A stretch of 19,106 bases of DNA from Anaerolineales bacterium (GCA_011772595.1 WVZH01000410.1:30558-49663), one strand, 5' to 3'; shown: positions 7,657 through 15,695, counted from the stretch's first letter. Notes: generated by a model from the letters alone, not told the origin. Translations and numbers: made by a program.

Positions 7657-9027
7657 ATGAGCATGTACGTCCCTTCGCTTGAGAGTCCAGAGAGCTCTTC
7701 ACCAGTAATAACCCGTGCTGTTGCCGCGGCGCTGGCGGATGAGGAGTTTCGGCCCTTCGAGTTCGCATTCTGGCAGAAGATTGTCCTTTCGTTGCTGAGT
7801 TTTTTTCCGCCAATCGTGTCATCGAATATGGCTCAGTGGAACGTGACGCGGGCAGCATTGGACCCTTCCTTGGCGCTGACGCTCGATGTTGATCGTCTCG
7901 TCGCTGAACGCTTGAAGGATTACGACACACATCCCGGCCCCTTCGACTGTGTTGTCGTCGGTTCAGCCCTTGGAGGTGCGGTGGCGCACCTGGCGGCTGC
8001 GCTACAGGCACCGTTTTTACCCCAACCTTTTGTACTTAATTTTCGTGGCGGAAGTCGGGACGACAGCGTCGAACCACACTTCCAACTAGCGAGAGATCTT
8101 GCGGAGCATATTTTTAGGAACAACGATGACGTGTTGGCGATCGGCCATTTCGATCCCGTCCATGACGGTTGGATAACTCGCACAGTAACCCATCTGCGGC
8201 TAAAGTTGCTCCATCTCCCGGAAGGGTATCGCCAATTCCTCGACGAGAGGCTTCGACCCGGTGGTGAGATTCTCTATCTGGATTGCGGTGCACAATGGCT
8301 TCAATATGTCATTCATCCCCGTTTCGTCTATCAGATTGGTGGATGGGGTGGACTATCAGCTCGTGAGTTTATCGAGGGAAGCCAACGAATCGATGATCAT
8401 CTGGCGCGGAGAGGTTCTCCACACCGCGGAGGGTGGGAATTAGAGGGTCAGAGTCCAGTTGTAAGATTCGAATCAGAATGGGGGAGTGAGCCGGGCCTGG
8501 ATGATGCGTTAGAGGGCCTCGCTCGCGATCAGGGCTTTAGGTTTTGTCGACTGAGTTTGTCGCAGCCGCATGATTTTTCGCGCCTTGTCTTCCAGGCCTA
8601 CAAGGTGCTCTGTGAGAAGGGTGGTCTGGAGCCACAGGGCGTCGCCGTCGAGGCTTTTGGTCAATACGATCCGGTTTCTGTTCTACGCAGCAGCTTGTTG
8701 CCACTATGGTTGGTCTTCAATACGTACGACAGTCTCGATTTCCTCAAACAGTCGATTCCCGAGTTTCCGACCCATAAACCTGTGCTCTTCAGCGGATTAG
8801 TCACCATGACACAAACCCCTGACATGGTGCCTTGGGAGGACTGGGTGAAGGCTCTTGAAGACCTTGATTGGATGAATGTCGGTGCAAGATCTCACCGTTA
8901 CCCGGTGGACCTCGCGGCGCTTTGGCGTGGGCCAGAAGCCTTACGACGCTGGGTGCGACAGAATCCGGCACCGATCAGGGCGAGCTTGGAAGTGGAAGAT
9001 CTGATCGAACTCGCCGATTGCCGCTGA
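7657..9027 (+). CDS. Uncharacterised 456-aa protein
   Basis: I do not recognise this family. The protein looks soluble, with mixed alpha/beta composition, no signal peptide and no clear membrane segment beyond a short hydrophobic stretch at 42-55. Two places look like Rossmann-type strand-loop turns: CVVVGSALGGAVAH (98-111) and LRPGGEILYLDCG (199-211). The second resembles the post-core strand of class I methyltransferases, but no SAM-binding GxGxG is evident. Tryptophans and aromatics are frequent in the C-terminal third (WEDW, LDWMN, ALWRG). An in-frame stop at 7651-7653 fixes the start at or after the ATG at 7657, and the ribosome site is poor. It lies 75 nt after the transporter. Its length and its codon use, which resembles its neighbours', support a real gene. 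Confidence 0.75.
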   Translation: MSMYVPSLESPESSSPVITRAVAAALADEEFRPFEFAFWQKIVLSLLSFFPPIVSSNMAQWNVTRAALDPSLALTLDVDRLVAERLKDYDTHPGPFDCVVVGSALGGAVAHLAAALQAPFLPQPFVLNFRGGSRDDSVEPHFQLARDLAEHIFRNNDDVLAIGHFDPVHDGWITRTVTHLRLKLLHLPEGYRQFLDERLRPGGEILYLDCGAQWLQYVIHPRFVYQIGGWGGLSAREFIEGSQRIDDHLARRGSPHRGGWELEGQSPVVRFESEWGSEPGLDDALEGLARDQGFRFCRLSLSQPHDFSRLVFQAYKVLCEKGGLEPQGVAVEAFGQYDPVSVLRSSLLPLWLVFNTYDSLDFLKQSIPEFPTHKPVLFSGLVTMTQTPDMVPWEDWVKALEDLDWMNVGARSHRYPVDLAALWRGPEALRRWVRQNPAPIRASLEVEDLIELADCR

Positions 9028-9164
9028 CTGTACACCTCAAATGCTTCGACCTACGGACGTGCAGCCCAGATTGGTCGGGTCAGGCGTTAAAAACGTGAAA
9101 GCGCCATAAAGAAGGCGTACCCGCGTTCCCTTCCTACGATTCGTGAAATTGTGCCAACTTGCTC

Positions 9165-9193
9165 TTGACGAAGGCTACATCCTTCACTATAAT
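9165..9193 (+). promoter_or_regulatory. Strong sigma-70-type promoter of the copper operon
   Basis: TTGACG (9165-9170, five of six consensus) and a perfect TATAAT (9188-9193) are separated by exactly 17 nt. Transcription should start near 9200. This is the best promoter in the window. It rules out any csoR start upstream of about 9200, even though the frame is open further back. Confidence 0.88.
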
Positions 9194-9197
9194 TCAT

Positions 9198-9223
9198 ATA
9201 CCCCACCCCCCTGGGGGGGGTAT
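9198..9223 (+). promoter_or_regulatory. CsoR operator (GC-rich pseudo-palindrome)
   Basis: A 26-bp near-palindrome runs from ATACCCC on the left to GGGGTAT on the right, with a C-rich left half and a G-rich right half. Pairing the halves about the centre (9210/9211) leaves mismatches only at 9205/9216 and 9209/9212. This matches the known style of CsoR-family operators, which are C-tract/G-tract inverted repeats flanked by ATA/TAT. It covers the predicted transcription start of the csoR promoter, as expected for apo-repressor block and copper-induced release. Confidence 0.85.
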
Positions 9224-9254
9224 TGGCTTAGGCATGAAAGGATGTGGGTGGAAG

Positions 9255-9524
9255 ATGGATAAAGAGGACACCCTACGAAGGCTGAAGAACATTGAAGGCC
9301 ACGTCCGTGGAATTCAGCGGATGGTCGATGAAAATGCCTATTGCATCGATATCATCCGGCAGCTCCAAGCGGTTCAGGCCGCCTTGGGTAAGGTGAGCAC
9401 AAGAGTTCTCAACGATCATCTGCACTCCTGCCTCATCACTGCTGTACGTGGTGAAGAAGTGGAGAGCCGCGAGCGCGTGCTGAAGGAAATCGCTGAAGTC
9501 TACGAAATGGCATCGAAAGTTTAG
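9255..9524 (+). CDS. csoR: Copper-sensing transcriptional repressor CsoR
   Basis: This 89-aa all-helical repressor is of the CsoR/RcnR family. It binds operator DNA when copper-free and lets go on binding Cu(I). The ligand set is C30, H55 and C59, with the same 25- and 4-residue spacings as Cys36-His61-Cys65 of M. tuberculosis CsoR. A tyrosine sits just before the first Cys, as in true copper sensors. This argues against RcnR (Ni/Co) or FrmR. The start at ATG 9255 follows a purine-rich stretch (AAAGGATG, then GGGTGGAAG). An ATG at 9234 is possible but would add an unusual Cys-containing extension (MKGCGWK). It is the first gene of the copper unit, with the operator directly upstream, so autoregulation is likely. 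Confidence 0.94.
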   Translation: MDKEDTLRRLKNIEGHVRGIQRMVDENAYCIDIIRQLQAVQAALGKVSTRVLNDHLHSCLITAVRGEEVESRERVLKEIAEVYEMASKV

Positions 9525-9552
9525 TATCGACCAACAGTATGGAGGTGATGAA

Positions 9553-9759
9553 ATGACAACTGTGACCTATTCTGTTCCGAACATTTCCTGTGGACACTGT
9601 GTACATACGATCCAAATGGAACTGAGAGAGCTGGAGGGTGTTTCGCGCGCTGAAGCGTCCCAAATGACGAGGGAGGTCGTTGTGGATTTTGGGCCGCCGG
9701 CCACAGAAGAGCAGATAAAAGGTGTGTTGGCGGAGATTAATTACCCCGTAGCAGCGTGA
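9553..9759 (+). CDS. copZ: CopZ-like copper chaperone (HMA domain)
   Basis: This 68-aa single heavy-metal-associated domain would carry Cu(I) in the cytoplasm to the P-type ATPase. The metal site is the CGHC motif (C13, C16) in the first loop, in the order ISCGHCVHTI. The ferredoxin-like remainder is visible in EGVSRAEA and REVVVDF. GGAGGTG at 9541-9547 is an excellent ribosome site. The usual GMTCxxC is replaced by NISCGHC, as in many stand-alone chaperones. It lies 28 nt after csoR and 30 nt before copA, consistent with one copper-induced message. Confidence 0.93.
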   Translation: MTTVTYSVPNISCGHCVHTIQMELRELEGVSRAEASQMTREVVVDFGPPATEEQIKGVLAEINYPVAA

Positions 9760-9789
9760 TGTCAACGTATCGTTGCATGGAGAATAGTT

Positions 9790-12240
9790 ATGACTGAAGG
9801 AACCCATCATCTTATCTTGCCTGTCACCGGTATGACCTGTGCTAATTGTGTGGCGACAGTTGAACGGAATCTCAAGAAGCTTGATGGTGTCCACACGGCA
9901 ACCGTCAACTTGGCGTCGGAAAGAGCAACTCTAGAATACGATCCTGCGTTGCTCGATCAAGAGGCAATCATCGCCAAGATTCGTCGTGCGGGCTATGACG
10001 TCGCGCTTGGAGAGGCCGATCTGGCGCTTCAACGCGTTGGCGATGTCAGCGATGCAAAGCGCTTGGAGCGAGCGTTGCTTGAGAAAGAGGGCGTCGTCGA
10101 AGTTAGGGTCAATCTGGCATCGGAACGCGTGCGCGTCCGGTATATCCCCACTGTGATCAGTCAGGCCGAGATACGAGCGGTGATCCTGAGGGCAGGTTTC
10201 AGTGTCTTGGAGAGCGACGAAGATCTCGAGGACGCAGAGCTGCAAGCGCGTGAACGCGAGATCGGTCGCCAGCGACGCCTTCTCATTATTGGACTGGTGT
10301 TCACGGTTCCATTATTTCTTCTCTCAATGGGGCGTGATTTCGGGGTAGTTCCATCTACCCTTGCAGAGGCGAATTGGTACGATTGGCTGTTGTTCGTGCT
10401 CGCCACTCCGGTCCAATTCTATGTGGGCTGGCAATATTACGATGGAGCATGGAAATCGCTTCGAAACAGGTCGGCGAACATGGATGTGTTAATCGCCATG
10501 GGTTCCTCTGCAGCATATTTCTACTCCATCCCGGTACTTCTCGGTTGGATCGATGGGCACATGTTCTTCGAAACTGCGGCCGTCATTATCACGTTGATCG
10601 TGTTGGGGAAATTCCTGGAAGCAAGGGCGAAAGGCAGGACCAGTGAGGCGATCAAGAAATTGATGGGTCTGCAAGCCAGAACTGCGCGGGTCGTTCGTCA
10701 TGGATCTGAGATCGATATACCTGTTGATCAAGTGCAGGTTGGGGATCTGGTGATCGTGCGCCCAGGAGAAAAGATCCCCGTAGATGGTGTCGTGGTGGAA
10801 GGAAAGACGGCCGTTGACGAAGCGATGCTGACCGGCGAATCGATGCCCATCAATAAAGGACCGGCTGATGAAGTGATCGGGGCGACGTTGAACAAGATGG
10901 GGATGATTAAGTTCGAAGCTACCCGCGTGGGGCGCGAAACGGCGCTTGCCCAAATCGTGCGTCTCGTGGAGGAAGCTCAGGGAAGCAAAGCGCCAATCCA
11001 GCGCCTCGCCGATCAGGTTTCTGCGGTCTTTGTCCCCGCTGTGATTGTGATTGCGATCTTAACCTTTTTGGGATGGTTTTTCCTTGCGCCGCCACCTCAA
11101 GGTGATCTGTCGGCGTTTACTCGCGCATTGGTCAATATGGTCGCAGTTTTGGTGATCGCCTGCCCATGTGCTATGGGGCTGGCGACACCGACAGCGGTTA
11201 TGGTAGGTATAGGGAAAGGCGCAGGGCTGGGTATTCTATTCAAATCGAGTGAATCCTTGGAACGCGCAGGGGATCTGACGACAGTCGTGCTCGATAAGAC
11301 AGGTACCATAACTCGGGGTCGCCCCGCTGTGACGGACGTAGTTATAGCACATTGGTCGGGAAGTGCAGACGAATTACTGACCCTCGCTGCGGGTGCGGAA
11401 AAGGGATCCGAGCACCCTTTGGGTGAGGCGATCGTCGCGGCGGCTGGTGAAAAAGGGCTCGCCATCCGAGATCCGGAAAGCTTCAAGGCGGTATCGGGTC
11501 AGGGTGTGGTCGCACGAGTCTCTGGTCACGAGGTTATCGTTGGGACTCCTAAGCTGCTAGCCGAACATCACCTCGTCTTAGACGGACTGGTCTCAAGAAT
11601 GGAGGCGCTACAAAACGAAGCCAAAACTGCAGTGGTTGTGGCTGTAGATGGCGAAATCGCAGGATTTTTAGGTATTGCCGACACCGTGAAAGACGACTCG
11701 CGCGAAGCCATCCAGGAACTGAAGGACATGGGGCTGGAAGTGATCATGATCACCGGCGATAATCGTCAAACTGCGGACGCGATTGCCCGTAGCGTCGGCA
11801 TCCACACTTCTGTGGATGGAGACCAATCGGCTGTGCGTGCGGACGTCTTGCCAGGCGGCAAGGTGGCCGAAGTCAAGGCCCTTCAGGAAAAGGGGAAGGT
11901 TGTTGCCATGGTGGGCGATGGGATCAACGATGCCCCTGCACTCGCCCAGGCGGATGTCGGGATCGCGATCGGAACCGGTACCGACGTTGCAATCGCCGCG
12001 GCGCCAATCACCCTGATCAGCGGGAGTCTGCGTGGCGTACCAAGGGCGATCGCGTTGTCTCGCGGGACATTACGAACAATAAAGCAGAATCTGTTTTGGG
12101 CTTTTATCTATAACATTCTCTTAATCCCGAGCGCTGCTTTGGGCTATCTCAATCCGATGCTAGCAGCTGGAGCTATGGCTTTCAGTTCTATCTTTGTGGT
12201 GACGAACAGTCTTCGCTTGCGAGGGTTCAAGCTCTCCTGA
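9790..12240 (+). CDS. copA: Cu(I)-exporting P1B-type ATPase CopA
   Basis: This 816-aa membrane ATPase pumps Cu(I) out of the cytoplasm. The first N-terminal HMA domain has GMTCANC with C17 and C20. The second HMA-like domain (about residues 76-144) keeps the fold pattern ([17 protein letters not shown]) but has GDVSDAK where GMTCxxC would be, so it lacks metal ligands. The core is complete: the membrane CPC motif (C458-P-C460 in [12 protein letters not shown]), the phosphorylated Asp502 in DKTGT, SEHPLG in the nucleotide domain, [10 protein letters not shown] in the hinge, and late-helix motifs YN and MAFSS. This pattern (CPC with YN and MxxSS) marks the Cu(I) subclass rather than Zn/Cd. ATGGAGAA precedes the ATG by about 6 nt. 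The gene is the last of the tightly spaced copper trio. Confidence 0.97.
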   Translation: MTEGTHHLILPVTGMTCANCVATVERNLKKLDGVHTATVNLASERATLEYDPALLDQEAIIAKIRRAGYDVALGEADLALQRVGDVSDAKRLERALLEKEGVVEVRVNLASERVRVRYIPTVISQAEIRAVILRAGFSVLESDEDLEDAELQAREREIGRQRRLLIIGLVFTVPLFLLSMGRDFGVVPSTLAEANWYDWLLFVLATPVQFYVGWQYYDGAWKSLRNRSANMDVLIAMGSSAAYFYSIPVLLGWIDGHMFFETAAVIITLIVLGKFLEARAKGRTSEAIKKLMGLQARTARVVRHGSEIDIPVDQVQVGDLVIVRPGEKIPVDGVVVEGKTAVDEAMLTGESMPINKGPADEVIGATLNKMGMIKFEATRVGRETALAQIVRLVEEAQGSKAPIQRLADQVSAVFVPAVIVIAILTFLGWFFLAPPPQGDLSAFTRALVNMVAVLVIACPCAMGLATPTAVMVGIGKGAGLGILFKSSESLERAGDLTTVVLDKTGTITRGRPAVTDVVIAHWSGSADELLTLAAGAEKGSEHPLGEAIVAAAGEKGLAIRDPESFKAVSGQGVVARVSGHEVIVGTPKLLAEHHLVLDGLVSRMEALQNEAKTAVVVAVDGEIAGFLGIADTVKDDSREAIQELKDMGLEVIMITGDNRQTADAIARSVGIHTSVDGDQSAVRADVLPGGKVAEVKALQEKGKVVAMVGDGINDAPALAQADVGIAIGTGTDVAIAAAPITLISGSLRGVPRAIALSRGTLRTIKQNLFWAFIYNILLIPSAALGYLNPMLAAGAMAFSSIFVVTNSLRLRGFKLS

Positions 12241-12344
12241 TATCGTATGCAACTGAAGGGTAGTTTCAGGTCAAGCTTGCCGCGCGCACCCCTTTCGTTT
12301 ATGCTTCTATACGATTTGGCATGTAAGGAATGTTAATCTCTGCA

Positions 12345-12374
12345 TTGACCAAGGAAATGTGCCGCTCGTAAAAC
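12345..12374 (+). promoter_or_regulatory. Candidate promoter for ccdA-tlpA-grx/DUF2085
   Basis: TTGACC (12345-12350, five of six) and TAAAAC (12369-12374, four of six) lie 18 nt apart, with a predicted start about 43 nt before ccdA. A second weaker pair is TTGCCG (12277-12282) with TATGCT (12300-12305), spacer 17. No C-tract/G-tract CsoR operator is present in this 183-nt gap. If the promoter is real, the three genes need not be directly under copper control. Confidence 0.35.
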
Positions 12375-12423
12375 GGATGATGAGGCAACCAATCAAATTC
12401 AATGAGCAGGAGATGACTCAGTA

Positions 12424-13188
12424 ATGGATCTAGGCGGTATTTCCGTAGGACCGTACGGAATGGGGATCGCAGTACTTGCAGGATTGCTTTCTTTTCTTTC
12501 CCCCTGCGTTCTCGCACTCGTGCCCGCGTACATTGGTTACCTCAGTGGTCGGACCGTAACTTCCGAAGGCGTGGTGGTTGAGAACCGGCTCACCACATTT
12601 CTTCATGGTACAGCGTTTGTCCTTGGTTTCAGTTTGGTATTTGTGCTTGGAGGAGCGGCCGTTGGGGCAATTGGTGCACTCTTAGGTGACTATGATGTGC
12701 GCCAATGGATCTCGCGCGTCGGTGGCGCCATCGTGATCTTGTTTGGGCTGCACACCATGGGAGTGATCAATATTCCTTTCCTGGATTACGATACACGCCG
12801 TCAAGTTCAACCGGATCCTCGCTTGGGTTATTTGTCATCGCTATTGATGGGTATCTTTTTCTCGGCTGGATGGGCGCCGTGTATTGGACCCGTCCTGGGT
12901 GCGATCTACACATTAGTCCTTGCCGGTGGACGTGCCATCGAGGGCGCAACACTCCTTGGCGCTTACTCATTGGGTCTTGCGATTCCATTCTTGCTCGCGG
13001 CTTTGGGAATTGGCAGCGCAGCAGAATTGTTAAAACGACGTGGCAGGGTTGTGCGCGCCTTATCCATCGTCACCGGTTTGCTTCTCGTTGTCGTAGGGAT
13101 CATGCTGCTGACGGGTACTTTAGAACGACTGGCACAATTTGCACCTGTGTTGCCGACGATTGATTTTGAGGAGACCTTGGTGAGGTAG
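12424..13188 (+). CDS. ccdA: CcdA-type thiol-disulfide transmembrane electron carrier
   Basis: This 254-aa polytopic protein (about six helices) is of the CcdA/DsbD-beta family. It takes electrons from cytoplasmic thioredoxin and hands them to extracytoplasmic thioredoxin-like proteins. The redox cysteines sit at the expected places: C28 in SFLSPCVLALVP (helix 1) and C153 in SAGWAPCIGP (helix 4). AGGAG at 12408-12412 is 11 nt from the ATG, a long but workable spacing. The next gene, 9 nt downstream, encodes a TlpA-like thioredoxin, its natural partner. Such pairs serve cytochrome c haem ligation or maturation of copper centres. No cytochrome c or system II haem-ligation gene is visible in the window. 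Confidence 0.93.
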   Translation: MDLGGISVGPYGMGIAVLAGLLSFLSPCVLALVPAYIGYLSGRTVTSEGVVVENRLTTFLHGTAFVLGFSLVFVLGGAAVGAIGALLGDYDVRQWISRVGGAIVILFGLHTMGVINIPFLDYDTRRQVQPDPRLGYLSSLLMGIFFSAGWAPCIGPVLGAIYTLVLAGGRAIEGATLLGAYSLGLAIPFLLAALGIGSAAELLKRRGRVVRALSIVTGLLLVVVGIMLLTGTLERLAQFAPVLPTIDFEETLVR

Positions 13189-13197
13189 AGATTCAGT

Positions 13198-13824
13198 ATG
13201 GAGCGACGTTGGTGGATACTCGCTGCTGGTAGCTTATTCGGAGTTGCACTTGGTTTGGCTGTCCTGGAAGGGGTCCCCGAAAGGCCTCCGGAGTTTCTCA
13301 CACATACGCCCGAAGCAGGAATTGTTAGCACGCGAGACTTCCTTGAGAGCCCGAAGCGTGAGATTTCCGAGACCAAGATCCTCGACTCGGTGATCGGTGT
13401 CTCGATCGGAACAGAAGCTCCCGATTTCACGCTCAGCGATCTGGATGGTAATTCCCTACGCTTATCCGACTTCCGTGGGCAAGTCGTGTTGGTCAACTTT
13501 TGGGCCACATGGTGCGGACCATGTAGAGTGGAGATGCCAGCGTTCCAGAAAAGGTATGAGCAAGCGAAAGACGCAGGATTTATCGTCTTAGCAGTCAATT
13601 TTAACGAACCGGAGCGGAATGTGCGCGAATTTCAAGCGGAATTGGGTCTGACGTTTCCCCTATTGCTCGATCCAGGTGCGGAAGTTCAACGTTTGTATCA
13701 GATACGCGGATATCCATCTAGTGTGTTCATCAATCGAGCGGGGAGGGTTGAGTTCCTTCATGTGGGGGTGCTCACGGAAAGCCAGCTCGATTTTTATCTA
13801 AATGCGTTGGGTATTGAGTCATGA
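13198..13824 (+). CDS. Membrane-anchored TlpA/ResA-type thioredoxin-fold protein
   Basis: This 208-aa protein has one N-terminal membrane anchor (about residues 5-25, after MERRWW), a linker of about 45 residues, and a thioredoxin-like domain from about residue 75. The redox motif is WCGPC (C106, C109) in NFWATWCGPCR, and the cis-proline loop is GYPSSVF. The AhpC/TSA-like entry APDFTLSDLDG is typical of TlpA/ResA proteins. It would reduce disulfides outside the membrane using electrons from CcdA, for cytochrome c or Cu-site assembly. It starts 9 nt after ccdA, with GGTGAGG near the end of ccdA as ribosome site. Its stop overlaps the next start (ATGA), suggesting translational coupling. TlpA and ResA cannot be told apart here. 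Confidence 0.9.
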   Translation: MERRWWILAAGSLFGVALGLAVLEGVPERPPEFLTHTPEAGIVSTRDFLESPKREISETKILDSVIGVSIGTEAPDFTLSDLDGNSLRLSDFRGQVVLVNFWATWCGPCRVEMPAFQKRYEQAKDAGFIVLAVNFNEPERNVREFQAELGLTFPLLLDPGAEVQRLYQIRGYPSSVFINRAGRVEFLHVGVLTESQLDFYLNALGIES

Positions 13825-14777
13825 TGCGAGTAACGCTGTTCACAAAGGATGATTGCAAATTATGTGAGGACGTCAAGGCTGAACTGCGGGCTTTGCAGGT
13901 CGAGATTCCGCATGAATTGATCGAAGTAGATATCGAATCCGATCCTATCCTGCGTTCTCACTATGCGGAAATCATCCCGGTTGTAAAAGTGGGACCTTAC
14001 GAGCTTGAGGCACCCATTGATGCTACGCAATTACGGGTAACGCTTGGGGCCGCGAGGGATGGTTGGGAAGATAACCAGTTGCCGCCTGCGAAGTCGCAGG
14101 AGCGTGCGATCAATTTACATAAGATCTTACTATTTTTTTCCAAGCGCTGGTTGGCGATTGTAAATTTGCTCGTGTTTCTTTATGTCGGTCTGCCCTTCAG
14201 TGCTCCGGTGCTCATAAAAGCCGGTGCCACACGTCCAGCTAGCGTCATCTACGCTCTCTACAATCCCATGTGTCATCAACTTGCTTTCCGATCGTGGTTT
14301 CTCTTCGGCGAACAGGCTGCCTATCCGGTAGAAATAGCAGGGACGGGTCTCACGCCATATGGCGAGGCGACTGGATTCGAAGAGGATGACTTTTGGGGTG
14401 CGCGTGATTTTATTGGAACCGAGCGGTTGGGGTATAAAGTCGCACTGTGCCAGCGAGACGTGGCGATTTATGGTGGCATCCTTCTTGGCGGTTTGTTATT
14501 CACCCTAATTCGAGGTCGTCTCAAACCTATATCCCTTGCGCTCTGGTTGCTCATTGGGGTGTTTCCTATCGCTCTCGATGGAGGATCTCAGTTGCTTTCG
14601 AATTTGCCATTCCTGTCCTTCCCGATTCGGGAGAGCACACCTCTGCTCCGTACGGTGACCGGATTACTTTTTGGTATCATGAATGTGTGGCTTGCATTTC
14701 CCTACGTAGAGGAGAGCATGCGGGAGATGCGCGTGATGGTCACATCTAAGCTGGCCGGTGCAGGCGTCGACATCTAG
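13821..14777 (+). CDS. Glutaredoxin-like (DUF836) - DUF2085 membrane fusion protein
   Basis: This 318-aa two-part protein begins with a small thioredoxin/glutaredoxin fold (residues 1-80). Its CxxC is at C12-K-L-C15 in LFTKDDCKLC, and its cis-Pro is in IIPVVKV. A linker leads to a membrane domain (about 110-300) matching DUF2085, with the hallmarks MCHQ (C151-H152-Q153), LCQRDVAIYGG (C210-Q-R-D213) and LDGGSQ (D253-Q257). Four or five hydrophobic segments are visible. The start overlaps the tlpA-like stop by ATGA. DUF2085 has no known function. Joining it to a redox-active CxxC and placing it with ccdA/tlpA suggests a membrane thiol or metal redox role. By the inside-positive pattern the N-terminal domain is probably cytoplasmic, but topology is uncertain. 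ATG 13824 is an alternative start. Confidence 0.85.
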   Translation: MMRVTLFTKDDCKLCEDVKAELRALQVEIPHELIEVDIESDPILRSHYAEIIPVVKVGPYELEAPIDATQLRVTLGAARDGWEDNQLPPAKSQERAINLHKILLFFSKRWLAIVNLLVFLYVGLPFSAPVLIKAGATRPASVIYALYNPMCHQLAFRSWFLFGEQAAYPVEIAGTGLTPYGEATGFEEDDFWGARDFIGTERLGYKVALCQRDVAIYGGILLGGLLFTLIRGRLKPISLALWLLIGVFPIALDGGSQLLSNLPFLSFPIRESTPLLRTVTGLLFGIMNVWLAFPYVEESMREMRVMVTSKLAGAGVDI

Positions 14778-14879
14778 TTCTCGATGATGGTGCAGCAGGT
14801 GGCAATATTTTTCTCAATTCGCTTGGATTACAAGCTGGCTCACTTTTCCCGGGGAGTCGATTAGGGATGTCACGAATTC

Positions 14880-14909
14880 TTGTCGGATGCGATCGCTCCG
14901 TGATAGACT
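14880..14909 (+). promoter_or_regulatory. Extended -10 promoter giving a leaderless pgeF message
   Basis: TTGTCG (14880-14885) is followed after 18 nt by TAGACT (14904-14909), with TG at 14901-14902 forming an extended -10. The pgeF ATG lies only 6 nt after the -10, so transcription would start at or next to the A of the ATG. No Shine-Dalgarno sequence is present, which agrees with a leaderless mRNA. Confidence 0.55.
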
Positions 14910-14915
14910 GTTAGT

Positions 14916-15695
14916 ATGCCATTTCGGCAACTTGGTTCCCTTCGTATCTATCAATTCGAATCTATGGCTTCCCCTCACCTCGTTCACGCGATTTTCTCGC
15001 GGCATGGTGGCGTCAGCCCAGATCCTTGGCGTTCACTAAACGTGGGTGGCACGGTGGGTGACGATCAGTTAAGGGTATCGGAAAACCGCCGGCGTGCCTT
15101 TTTAGCCCTAGAGCGGGATCCTGATTCGATCTACGATCTTTGGCAGATCCATTCGGCACGTTACGTCGTCGCGGAGGAGCCGCGCAATGGAAAAGCCTAT
15201 CGTCGTGGAGACATCCTGATCAGCGATTCATCCGATGTGACGCTATTTATGCGCTTTGCGGATTGTGTGCCGATTATGCTTCACGATCGGTGCAAGGGAG
15301 CCGTAGGCATGGCGCATGCTGGCTGGCTGGGGACAGTTCGTGGCACTGCACAAGCAGCAGTTCGCGCCATGGTAGAGACCTTCGGATCCAAGCCGCAGGA
15401 CATTGTGGCAGGTCTTGGCCCATCGATCGGACCTGGTCACTATCCGGTGGGGCCGGATGTCGTCGCCAAAGTAGAGAAAGCTTATGGATCCCGCGCCGAA
15501 AGATATCTCTCAAGAGTTGGCGAAAAGGTACATTTTGATCTCTGGTCTGCGAATCGCGATCAACTGGCGGAGGAAGGAATCGAGAATATCGAACTTTCAG
15601 GTTTATGTACAGCGTGTCACAATGAAGATTGGTATTCCCATCGAGCCGAAGGCGGAACCACGGGTCGATTTGGTGCCTTGATCGCCGTGTGCTAA
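14916..15695 (+). CDS. pgeF: Peptidoglycan editing factor PgeF (laccase-domain/YfiH family)
   Basis: This 259-aa cytoplasmic protein is of the Cu-oxidase_4/YfiH family. In E. coli, YfiH (PgeF) corrects misincorporated residues in peptidoglycan precursors, and homologues act on purine nucleosides. The metal/active-site triad is visible as H79 (LWQIHSA), C117 (FADCVP) and H134 (AHAGWLG). Other hallmarks are FSRHGGVS (27-34), LGPSIGP, and CTACH...YSHR near the end. Length is normal. No ribosome site precedes the ATG; a promoter ends 6 nt upstream, pointing to leaderless translation. The old 'laccase' label does not imply a link to the copper genes next door. yggT and a DUF167 gene follow, as in many bacteria. 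Confidence 0.94.
   Translation: MPFRQLGSLRIYQFESMASPHLVHAIFSRHGGVSPDPWRSLNVGGTVGDDQLRVSENRRRAFLALERDPDSIYDLWQIHSARYVVAEEPRNGKAYRRGDILISDSSDVTLFMRFADCVPIMLHDRCKGAVGMAHAGWLGTVRGTAQAAVRAMVETFGSKPQDIVAGLGPSIGPGHYPVGPDVVAKVEKAYGSRAERYLSRVGEKVHFDLWSANRDQLAEEGIENIELSGLCTACHNEDWYSHRAEGGTTGRFGALIAVC

Noticed and set aside
7346..8011. 221-codon minus-strand frame across the MFS end and the 456-aa gene start
   Set aside because: The product is low-complexity (Arg, Pro, Gln, Ser), and both + strand genes have better support.
9159..9254. Upstream start for csoR
   Set aside because: It would begin inside or before the promoter and operator; translation cannot start upstream of the message.
9255..9524. 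RcnR (nickel/cobalt) or FrmR (formaldehyde) identity for the repressor
   Set aside because: The C30-H55-C59 set with CsoR spacing and the copZ/copA neighbours favour copper sensing.
14821..14835. GCTTG/CAAGC hairpin after the DUF2085 gene as a terminator
   Set aside because: The stem is only 5 bp, with no T-run after it; likely chance.
14916..15695. A copper oxidase (laccase) belonging to the copper operon
   Set aside because: The family's old laccase label is misleading; motifs match PgeF/YfiH, it has its own promoter, and it sits with yggT and DUF167.
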